DNA of 64,000 nucleotides, from positions 49,128 to 113,127 of the forward strand of contig VTPC01007353.1 in NCBI GenBank assembly GCA_011009095.1. The letters run 5' to 3'. The stretch is from Ignelater luminosus. Taxonomy: Eukaryota > Arthropoda > Insecta > Coleoptera > Elateridae. Position numbers and translations under genes: made by a program. Of this stretch, positions 49,073 through 59,469 are shown piece by piece; position 1 is the first letter of the stretch, and each line of letters starts with the position of its first letter. Below the pieces are notes generated by a model. That model saw only the letters and a program-made list of their open reading frames with translations. It did no database searches and had not been told where the DNA came from.

Positions 49073-52000
49073 TTAATTGCCAGAGTAACCCATCGATGTT
49101 GCAAAGAGAACTTTCTTTTGTTTATTCTTCTTCTTCTTCTTACCGTTTACTTTTGCATCTATAAAAATTTTTAATTTAAGTCTTTCAAGTTTTATTTTGC
49201 TTGTATTTACAACATACCTTCATCATCATTAGTGAGAGCTGCTTTTTCAAGTGCCATTGCAATGGCATCACCAAAACTTTGATTAAACGCTGGTACAGGA
49301 ACATAACCTTCGATTTCTGCGTCGCTTTCACTCTGTTTTTGAATTCTGTTCAAGACGGTAGGAGAAGATATCTGATTTGCATATGTTTTTCTGGGTGGTG
49401 TTAACTTTTTAGAGGATACCATCTGAGAAACAATGAGTTATATTTGAAAAGATTAGCAAATTGATAATTATTACCTTTGCAAAAGACATGCCTTGATGTT
49501 CATTCTCACTGTTCAAACTTCCTGGTAAAGGATTTTCAGTGCGACTAGGAGATAAACTACGTTCACTTTGTGATGAAGCATTATCTTCTTCTAAAGATGG
49601 TCCAGTACGCACAGCAACATCAGTTTGAAATTCTGGAAACTGATGGTGGGATTCAAGCCTTATATTTGCTTCTGCAAATTTTCCCATTTTCTTATTTTCT
49701 TCTTCTGCAATGCGTTTTTCTCTACGTTTCTCTTCACGAGCTCTACGTTGCCGACGTTTACGTCTAATCTCAATTTGTTCTGAACAAAAATATATTACAG
49801 AATTTTACAATACTAGAGAAATAATAAGAGAACAGTGAATTTAAAATAAAAATAATGTAGTACAGGGGACTGACTTTGAAAAGTATTTCATAAAAACCTA
49901 TCAAAGCTAATTAACCTGACAATAATATCGCACAAAATAGTGAAAATTGCAAAAAGTCACAATTATCGTTTAGTATTTTGTGCAAACTATAGCTAATAAA
50001 ATAAAAAGAAAAAAAGAATTGAACATACCTTGGAAATGTTCTATAGTTTCTTTTGTAACAATAGGAGGTTTCAAATATATCTCTGCTACTTCAAATTGAC
50101 ATGTAACTGGCAAGTGCTGCAAATATCTAAGACGTTTTCGTAAATCTTCGGTCATAGAGCCAGTTTCCTTTTCAATAATACGACCTGTTATTTCTTTAGG
50201 ACAAAATTCTAAAGATCCATATGTATGTTCTAACATGCGTATGTTTAATGCATGAAGATAAATGTGTTGACCATCGGAAGCTGAAATTAGGAATAAACCA
50301 ATATAACAGAAATAGTAAGAATGTCAAATAAATTTTAGTCATGTGGTTTTTGTAGTTTTATTAGATTTTATTTACACCAAAAGGCAAAATATGAAATTAC
50401 TAATAAATCTTTAATTTTCCAAAGAAATCATTTCACATTGTCTATTTATAACAATGTGTACTCAACGCTTTGGATTAATGATAAACCTATACTAATAGTT
50501 GGTGAATATAAATGATTAATTTATATAACAGAAAATTACTAATTTTAGCTAATAAAGTAAGGTTAGTTTACTGTCAATAAAGCTTTCTATTTCCAATTTG
50601 ATTGACAAAAAAAGAAAAAAAAAAAAGAAAAAGAAAACCCAAAACAATCACCAGTCATTTACACTCACCTCACATTAACCTATACAAGAATCCTAAAATT
50701 TTACCTTGATAGAAATAAAAAATTTTGGAAGACATTTGCCCTGCATTAGCAGATGGTATTTCTAGATCTTCAGCTTTTACAGTAGAATCTATCATAGAAT
50801 TAAATTCTTCACTACCAAAATTATCACTGTTAATGCTTTCGCATCGTTGTCTGTTAGAATCACCAGATAGCAATTCTGCTTCAAATTCTACACTTTCAGA
50901 TTCAGATGAACTAGATCTACTTATCATACTCATAGTATTTACATCTGATAATAAAGATTGTTTGCGCTCATTTAATAAAGTCAATGCCTGTTCAATGAAA
51001 CATTTTTCAGGATAGTTTTCATCTTCTTCAAGTTGTAATTGCAATTCATTTCTTTCACGTTCAATAATAGACATAACCTTAAATAAAATCTCTGATAATT
51101 TAATAACACACTTAAATATAACATCCCATACTTACCTCAGATTTACCTGCAAGTAATAATTTTGAGTAAATATTTGATGAATTTTTGTCAGATACTTTAA
51201 ATAATACATCATCTTGAGTCATTTGTTGTTCGTCAACAGGATATGCAATAAGTGAACCACGAGCACGTTTCATTAATTTAAAAGTTATAGTTTCATTGAT
51301 GTTAAAAGTTGCATGTGGTATAGCAACAACGCTAAAGCAAAGTATCTAATTTAGTATGTACAGGATATAATACCTACATTCAAATCCTTACCTTTTAAGA
51401 TCTTTCTTATGTACTGCCTCGTAACATATTGGACATTTATGCCAAGTCTTCTCGGAAAGTGCAAGATAATGAAGCACACAAGACCAACAATAAATATGTC
51501 CACAACGGGTCATCTTGGCGGCAACAGGTGGATATAAACATATTGGACAAGATGGAAACTCCAAGACATGAATGTTCTACAAAAACATAACAAGTGATAG
51601 TTGTAATCTTATCATTTAGAGATTTCTTAGAAACATTCAATTATTGTATTCAAATATTATTTCAAGTACTTAAGATTGCAATACACATACATAAAGATTC
51701 CTAAGCGAGAGAATATTTGTACAAACAGAGCGTAAACTACTAAAGTAAGAATTAGATCAGCTCACACACTTCTGTTTTTTAATATCAGAAAAACACAAAC
51801 ATTACACTCATCTGCTACATTAATAATTAACTTTTCCGAGGTATTGCACAATATTGATCTAATTCTCTTCTAGTTCACTAATTACTCTTACCACTTGCTC
51901 AATTAAATCCCAATTAACTAAAGCATCTGGATTGTTCATATACTGTTTGTAATCTCCAGATTCTTGAACTATAAATTGGCAGCTATAACAACGTAATCAA

Positions 52001-52673
52001 AATGAGTATGTTGTAATTTTAATTTTGTATATTCCAATTAATTGCAGAACTACATATTGTTTGCATAAATCGCTAATCGTAAATTTTCAAAGAATCGTTT
52101 CCATAATCAAATATATACTTACTTAGCCTGCAAATATTGTTCTTTATTATATTTATGCTTAAGAGTAGAAGTCCAACGATGTCCAGATTTTGAATGAACA
52201 GGACCCGAATGCCACTGACCCTCACGAGGCTCGAAATGAAAATTAAGTAAATGATTAAGGCTTTGCTTTTTACTGCCTTGTACAAAAACTGATCCCAATT
52301 CAGCTTCCTGAATTTCTAGCCCGGCGTCCTCCTTTCCACCCACAGCTCCTGAATAGTAGTAACCACGGGGCCGTGGACGTTTGTCGATGGTTTTGTTACG
52401 TTGTGATGCAGGTTTGCGGGAAGTCTCGAGTTTGGGAAAAGTACCCCCATTAGGCTCGCGGCGTCGACCACCGCGGGGCCACGGTTTGTTAATAACATCT
52501 ACAATTAACAATTATCTTATCAAGTTATAATTACCACTTTCATGCGTAAATTTCACCGTCGCCATATTTATGACCTTCGAACTGATGACCTGTAACTTAC
52601 CTTGACTTTTTTTAGAATCAGTTCCTAGACCCTTCGTTAAGGGTTGAACTGAACGACTTCCCTTTTTTTCCAT
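49073..52673 (-). CDS. RNF10: RING finger protein 10 homolog (E3 ubiquitin ligase)
   Basis: Ten exons on the minus strand: 52673-52601, 52498-52123, 51982-51892, 51576-51392, 51331-51136, 51077-50705, 50280-50029, 49779-49475, 49422-49218 and 49158-49073, 2142 bases, 713 aa. The family-specific '[15 protein letters not shown]' and '[12 protein letters not shown]' come first. The C3HC4 RING then reads '[20 protein letters not shown]', '[19 protein letters not shown]' and '[12 protein letters not shown]'; all zinc ligands are present. Vertebrate RNF10 ubiquitylates 40S ribosomal proteins (uS3, uS5) on stalled initiation complexes; the same role is inferred. The C-terminal exons carry Ser/Glu-rich linkers and end in a Lys-rich tail. 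Confidence 0.95.
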
Positions 52674-53319
52674 AGTATACTCCTCCAGTCTTTACAACGT
52701 CTATCTTTTTGGAGAGAAAAGCTTCTCCACGAGAAGTGGCTACGAACAACTTCAGACCCTTCATTTTAAAAAGCCATGTTTATTATATACCAAAGAAAAA
52801 ATTTAACGTTATACGTCAACACTAATAATTTCAGACTCGCGAAAAGGTAAATTTAAAAATAGAAAAACAAACTCCTTGGGAGTACAAACTCCCTATCGTC
52901 GAAAACGACGAATTTTTGGTGGTGAAAACTAACGCGACTCGTCGCAGTTATGGCGACGGGAAATATGACACACGCGCTTGCGTAATAGTATGTTATTATT
53001 ATTGTGTGAAAATGATCGATTTTTAGGCGTTCCAAGTTGTATTTGAACTTGCCGAGAGCGCAGTGACGTGAAAACTGTGGTTAAATTGGAAAACTATAAG
53101 ATAGAAAATTACTCTTTTTTCCAATTAGTTAAAAAAACAAGACATGTGAATATTCATAATTGTCAAATTCCATCAGTGTTGCCATCTTTCCGGTAAAGCG
53201 GGAAAATTTAATTTTTAACAACAATAAAATCTTTAATGGATGTTAATAATTAATAATACATAGCTTAATTATAGGAAACTAATAAAGCATACAATGTAAT
53301 AAATAAGATCACATCAATT
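52674..53319. promoter_or_regulatory. upstream region of RNF10 and 3' flank of ITFG1
   Basis: About 650 bp between the RNF10 start codon and the stop codon of the next gene on the same strand. The part nearest RNF10 (52680-53060) has more CpG and GC than the surrounding DNA, as expected for a broadly expressed promoter. No individual site was identified. Confidence 0.45.
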
Positions 53320-55243
53320 CTACATAGCATCAAAGTGGAATCTATGCGATTCTTGTAGCCTTTCTTTCTTATCCTCTTGGCGCTCTTTCCAATGTAGTAC
53401 TCCTATTATAATTGTTATTAAGCCACAAACGCCTGTTAGTGCAGCTACAGAAGTAAGAATAACCTTGCTAGGTGTAACGAATAATTGTGCCTTCCATTTT
53501 GAAGGTTGATCAGGTGGCCAAGGTATAACAACCATTTGAGAGTTTGGAATAATTTGAGTCCAGTCTTTGGAATGATTTGATAATCCTACTGTTAAAAAAT
53601 CAACAAAATTTGGAGTTCGTCCTAATCCAAAGATAGTATATGGTAGATTAAGACTAAAGTGTGCCGACTGGGGTAACTGAGCAGAGATTGCATGACGGCT
53701 GTTACCTTCTTGGGTGGTAGTTCTGTAAGAAACACTAGGTCCTGGCAAATTTGTTCCTATAAAACAAACAGAACAATTACATAAATTAATATGGTCATTT
53801 GATATTTGATTTACCATAAGTTCTTCGCTTTTTTCCAACACGACCATCAATCATGTGATTATTATTATTAGATAATCCTGTCAGAACCATTAGTTTGATG
53901 AAATTAGCATCATAATCTAAACTGTTTTTAAATGCTACTGTTCTGTGATTTGATCCATTTTCTTGAACTAATATAACATCTAAGATTCCATCTTGATAAA
54001 AATCAAAAAAGACTGCCATTACTGTACCATTACGAAATGGATTTAATGCATCCCAATGTATTCTATATGTGCGTTTAATATGACCACATCCATTCTCACA
54101 TGCAACATTTTCAAAAAGAAATGATTGAGATTGCGAATCCTGACTCTGTTCAAGAGTTGCCAATATATCTGGATAGCCATCCATATTAAAATCACCGCTA
54201 TGTAAAGTAATTGTATCTATGTACTTTTTTCCTGATCGAAGTGCAAAACCCCATATATTATTGTTAGAATCTTTAAAATTAACTTGTAGATTATGCCAAC
54301 TATTTTTTGAATATACTAATAATGAACTGTTTTTACATTTTGTATCATAACACACAGGTGTTATTAAATCCATTTGCCCTTGCAATTCAAAATCAATAAA
54401 GATAGATTGACCTATTTCTACTGCATCTGGTGGATGAGGAATTGTTTTATTAAAGGCAAACTTTTCCATATCATTTGCATTTCCATACCACATTTCAAAA
54501 TTATCTTTTGTCGTTATGAATAAGTCAGCCATATAATCTTCATTTAAATCTATTAAAGAATACTCAGATAAACGTACATTATTAATTTAACAAAACAATT
54601 ATACTATACCTAAGAATGCATGTGCATGAGGTCTCTTGATTCTACTTGACGGTCCACCGTTCATGGGAATTTCTTTTGGATTACCTCGCATATTATCAAA
54701 TATCCAAAACATTCGCTGATTATGTTTGTTTACTCCAAACAGATCAATGATCATGTCTTGATTATAATCCAGTGCTAAAGGCTGACCTATTAATTCTAAA
54801 ACTGGTTTGTCTTCATCAGTACAGTTTAGATGATTTGCACCACCCCAAATTATATGAACGAATGTCAATGGCTGCCTATCAGCACTATCACTCTCGGTTC
54901 GTTTCACAACTGTAGTAACTAAAATGTCCATTAACGCATCACCATCGAAATCACCAGGCACAACACTGGATATATAATTCTTGTATTTGCATTGCAAAGG
55001 ATGAGATTTAGCTCTTCGTAGTAATGGTTCCTCTTCGGCAGCCAATAGTATTTCAATCGTTTTACCATCACCTCGTAATACAAATACATCTGTTAATTCA
55101 TCAGAATTAAAATCACCAAAAGCTGCTGGCATTCCGTCTGTTATAGAACCAAATACTGCATTTGTTATGTCACTACATTCTACTTTAACTATTAGTGCAA
55201 TTATTAATGTTATTGTGTAAATTTTACACTTTTGTGGTGCCAT
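53320..55243 (-). CDS. ITFG1: ITFG1 / T-cell immunomodulatory protein (LINKIN) homolog
   Basis: Three exons on the minus strand: 55243-54605, 54562-53815 and 53756-53320, 607 aa, against about 612 in human. The first ~23 residues are a signal peptide ('IYTITLIIALIVKVECSD'). FG-GAP/beta-propeller repeats follow ('AAFGDFNSDELTDVFVLRGD', 'PGDFDGDALMDILV', 'SGDFNMDGYPDILATLE'), with DxDxDG-like calcium loops. Near the C-terminus is a single transmembrane helix ('VILTSVAALTGVCGLITIII') followed by the conserved tail 'EERLQ'-like and 'HRFHFDAM', identical at the end to the vertebrate protein. It is a type I membrane adhesion protein linked to integrin-like function. The first intron is only 42 bp; its exact borders (54604-54563) are the least certain, since the nearest good donor would shift the frame. 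Confidence 0.94.
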
Positions 55244-55682
55244 ATTTACGGTAATTTATTTAAAAACGTAGAACGTATTAATTTTTATAAAATCGATTTT
55301 TATAATCAAGTTATATGGTTATAAATCATGATCAATTCGCAGAAACCTTCAAAGACGCCCTAACATTGACGTTATTTCTTGAAATTGTCACAATAAACAT
55401 TTAACTGTCAAGGTCGACAAATAATATCGAGTTGTCAAAAAGTGTAAATCTGTCAAAACAAACATCTTACTTGGCAATGCGTTCGGTAACGCCATAGCAA
55501 TTGCATATTTAGATAAGCAGGTTCAGAAAAGTTTTGTTTTAACAACAAAACTTTAATTTATTTAATAGCCTATGTTATTAATTTATTATAAATATTTATT
55601 TATTATAATTAAATATTCATCATAAATGGAGTAACCTAAAATCTTGTTTTCATTTTCCTGAGACACCAAAGGGATTTTAGTA
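55244..55682. promoter_or_regulatory. upstream region of ITFG1
   Basis: Holds the promoter of ITFG1 by position. It is AT-rich with scattered CpG and no clear TATA box at a suitable distance; nothing more specific can be supported. Confidence 0.4.
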
Positions 55683-55827
55683 GTTTCCAAATCTCGTGGC
55701 ACGCGAAATGCGGAGCTTACTGCACAAGAAAGAGAGAAAGAAAATTGTAAACACTATGCATGTAGGGCCACCCGGCTAAAATTCGTCTTCTGCGCATCGA
55801 AGGTGGCGTGCCACGAGATTTGGAAAC
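55683..55827. repeat. perfect 22 bp inverted repeat with 101 bp spacer
   Basis: GTTTCCAAATCTCGTGGCAC plus GC occurs at 55683-55704 and, inverted without mismatch, at 55806-55827. The enclosed sequence is GC-rich for this region (CCACCCGGCTAAAATTCG). It could be a small MITE, a protein-binding palindrome or a stem in a transcript. Confidence 0.8.
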
Positions 55828-56748
55828 CACGTTCTTAGTACTTTACGCTTTTAAAATATAAAACTTTACGTTCCACTTTGCTCTGTTTTTTTTTATCAGT
55901 TGATTATATTCGATTCTGTTTCGTTTGGTTTGCCCTGTAATTCTCGTATACCGAATTTACGTTTTTACCCAGGTGGTTTAAAGAACATGTCGGTAATAAA
56001 TGAAACTTTGCCATTTACTATTGTTTTCATGATATGTACTGTATATGTGTGTTAACTGTATCTGTAGATGTGGTTATAATTATTTACGTACCAAAGGAGA
56101 AAAGTAATTTGTTGCAGTCGAGACTGTAATATTACTTACTCTCGTGGGACGTACAATTTTTCGCCCGTAAACTAAATTTATTTTCGTTTGGAACAGGAAC
56201 TTAATGATTCATTACAGCCCTTGGGACGTTGTAAGGGCGAAAAAATGTAAAAGGCACTGATAAAACAAAGCAGGTGACGTGCTATGTTTATTTATTTTTT
56301 TTTGAAGAAAATTGAAAACCCTTTGAAATTTAAATGTTTATTTCTCCTGTACAGAAGAATAGAAAGAAATGTTTTAGTGTTAATCCTTCATTTTCATTAT
56401 AGTACGTTTTTGTATTATAGAATTCAGAGTTGACCTTGAAATGATACTTTTTTTTTGTAAAACTTTTGTACTTTGAAATTTTATTAAAAGTTACAAAATA
56501 AATATTTATAGGTTAAAGGTCTGTCATATTTTTAAATAAACCACTGTGAATATATGTAGTTATTTTTGAATTTTAGGTTGTGAACCTGAATATGGTGTAC
56601 GCTGCAAAGATGTGGAAAGTCAAAGCCTGCTCTAAATTCTATAATAGACGACCTACTGTGAATAGAACTGACTTTTTGGGTTGTAGAATTCTTAGTCACA
56701 TAAAAAGTTATAAGGCCTAAATTATGGCATTTTTCCTCAAATAAATTA
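55828..56748. other. spacer without recognised gene
   Basis: No exon or repeat was recognised in this stretch, which runs from the small inverted repeat to the palindromic element at 56749. Confidence 0.4.
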
Positions 56749-57028
56749 ACCTTATTAGACAGTAGGCTTTTCGACCCTCGTTTTCTGGCCGAAAGTTGAC
56801 GATTGTATCTGAGCGGGAGACAAAGTAATATTTCCTCCCTGTTGTTTAGGGAGAAGAAGACACTCGAGTTTCCCATAGTAAGATAGCTTTAGTAATCATG
56901 TTATCAAAAACGTATCTAAGAAAAAAGTCAAATAATAATAAGGAAAAATTACTTTGTCTTCCCCTCAGATGCAATCGTCAACTTTCGGCCAGAAAATGAG
57001 AATCGAAAAGCCTGTTTTCTAATAAGGC
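56749..57028. repeat. 280 bp palindromic element
   Basis: 56749-56836 matches the inverse of 56942-57028 at roughly 85%, sharing 'TTCTGGCCGAAAGTTGACGA' and 'GACAAAGTAAT'. The loop is about 105 bp. It resembles the other fold-back units of the window but has a different sequence. Confidence 0.78.
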
Positions 57029-57811
57029 CGACGAAAAATTAAATTACTTATCGCATACTTAAAGACGCCATAAAATCTCAGTAACGAAACAAAGTTGAAC
57101 ATAATATTGATATGAACTTTTTTACCCATCTTTTACTCCTATCATCAGTTTTCATTTGGCACACATGCCATGAATCACCCCGCAGAATGATTTTGAAGGT
57201 ATACCTGGTAATAGTTGAGGACATGAAATTGATGGTTTGTTTATTGAAAAACAATTATAAAAAGGATTTTCTATTGGAACCTAAACGATAAGTGGTTTGC
57301 CTACATGTTAGGCGTTTTTAAAATTAGATGAGTGTTTTATAGCGACCAAAAGCAGTTGGAATGAGTTTACGTTTCATTATCAGGTCTACCATTAGCAACA
57401 AAATAATGCTTTTATTTCTTTTAAAATAACGAATGAAAAAATGTGAACGTTGAATCTCAGTTAGGCATGTATGCTATTTAGCTTAGATCAGCTTTATTAA
57501 TTTTTAGGAACTTAAATTTATTTACTTCTAACTTGCATACTACAATAAAACCAAATAGTATGACTGTTAAAAAATCCGTTTTATACAACGGACTCAGGAT
57601 TTTTAATAAACTGCCATCTGAACCGAAGGGGTGGAGTCCTTGAAAATCTTCAGAAAGATGTTAAAGACGTTTTTGTTAAATAGCTTGGATGAATTTTTTA
57701 AAATCTAAGTAATAAAGGTATACTTAAATATAGAGATATGGCAGCAGCAATAGAATGGTTGAATACTTGGGTAGTACAAGCTATTTTCTTTTTATTTATT
57801 TTTACTAACAG
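57029..57811. other. spacer without recognised gene
   Basis: AT-rich. No exon, RNA gene or repeat with a visible partner was recognised. Confidence 0.4.
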
Positions 57812-58112
57812 AACATGCGTTTCTGAGATTCTTTTAATGCAACGATTTCTCCTATTGTAGTACTATCAACTTTATATGCCGTGACAATGTCTTGCCATTC
57901 TGCAGTACGAATTTCATTATCTGTTTCTTAGATTAAATTTTTTACAAGTAAATTATTGCGAATCCATTTAAATAAATGGGGTACATCGTATAGTGGAATC
58001 AATTCGTCTTCATCCATAATTAATCGATGCTTAGGTACCTTGTCCTGTCTAAAAATAACATCCTCAAACCTTTGTTACATACAGTTGATAATTAAAAACT
58101 CTTTAGTCTGCT
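57812..58112 (-). pseudogene. P-element / THAP9-like transposase fragment
   Basis: The minus-strand translation includes 'LYDVPHLFKWIRNNLLVKNL', the counterpart of the D-P-P-H-L-x-K-x-x-R-N signature of P-element-type transposases, then an in-frame stop and 'ETDNEIRTAEWQDIVTAYKV', which fits the following 'W-x-x-I-x-x-Y-x-x-D' block. The fragment is about 100 codons, has stops, and no THAP zinc finger was found nearby. It is a broken remnant. Assignment rests on the DxPHLxKxxRN motif. Confidence 0.7.
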
Positions 58113-59196
58113 CCAAAATTTCAAAATATGTGAGAATTGTATAACGTACCGCCAGACAAATCCGTTTCGACCTCTTTTGGTCTCATCAGTAGGAACTAAG
58201 CGGGTGTAGATAAATAACACCAACAAACTGAAAAGGTAGATTCCTGCTGGTGATTAAACAAGTAATTATCTTTTTAAATGTTCATTGGTGATAATTATGG
58301 AGTTATCGGCCTTCAAAGTTGCGTGCAGACATGTTAACTTTCAGGTGCATCGTCACTATTTGTCGAAATATCAAAAATAAATAAACTTGTCCAAAGATTG
58401 TAAAAGTGAATCTAACGTGAAGGATTATCAAAATACTTCATGAACACTAAGGCAGAGGGATTAAAACAATTAAGTGCCTATGCTAATATATAAGAAATTG
58501 AAAAGCCAAATCAGATATTCGAATTTTGACCTTAGTACAGTATTACTCATGAGTCATGAAATTACGCAACTTCTTTCTAATTAGACCAAACTGTAACTGT
58601 TTAATAGGCGAGGTCCATGTGTTGAGAGAATCACGAATGAACACCCTGTAAGCAGAATCACGGAAAGAAGAATTTGACAATTGGACCCGAAATGGCGTCT
58701 ATTCCTAACTAAATTTTGAACGCATGGAAACATGCATCCCATTGCATCGAAGGTAGGTCGGTTAGTTCGATCCTCTACAATCGACCAGTTTGAAAATATC
58801 AAGTACCAATTGGTTTCAAAATTAATTGCTGCGATCGGCATGAATGATGGTTGTATGTTGAGGTTATGTCTGGTTATGTCGCGATACAACAAACTTTAAC
58901 AACGATTAAAATTTCAAAGGTATAAAACTAGTCAGATTTCCTAAAAAGCAGCAAGTTATAAAATCTAACGCATATTTTTTGCGTTCATGCGTTTATTTAC
59001 CTCCAATCAAAAATATCGACATGAAATAAAAAACGCACACTTTCTAAATTTATGTACTTTTAGGTAACAACTTGAGGAAATATGTATGTACTAATATGTA
59101 ACCTACCTATACCATTAATAATGAGGAAAATTCAAGAAATTTTTAAAACCAGAATATTATTAACGTATAAATAAAAGTCCGAACAACATTCGTAAG

Positions 59197-59469
59197 ATGG
59201 CACTACCAATAAAGCTATTGGCACGTTATGTTTTTGTTTGCTACTTCAATATTTTTGTGATAACTTGTAACCACATTGTTACGAAGTGAGTACAATAAGT
59301 CAATAACACTATAACCTTAAAAAAATGATAGCTCCTATAATATCAAAACCTTAGAAATGCAACAAAGCAGTAACATCTAAAATTAATTGATCGTTTTTAA
59401 GAAGAATAATGAGAACTTAAAATTATTGTTTTTAGCAGGGTACCGGAGAAATTACAACATAAAATATGA
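59197..59469 (+). CDS. candidate two-exon short secreted peptide
   Basis: Exon 59197-59285 reads 'MALPIKLLARYVFVCYFNIF' and 'VITCNHIVT', a hydrophobic start that could be a signal peptide or anchor, and ends in a donor GTGAGT. A matching-phase acceptor (TTGTTTTTAGCAG) at 59438 leads to 'KVPEKLQHKI' and a stop at 59469, about 39 residues in all. A TATAAATA motif lies at 59166, but it is so close to the ATG that almost no leader would remain. Might be chance. Confidence 0.25.

Noticed and set aside
56532-56876. 114-codon minus-strand ORF
   Set aside because: It runs through one arm of the palindromic element at 56749-57028 and shows no domain, so it is a by-product of the repeat.
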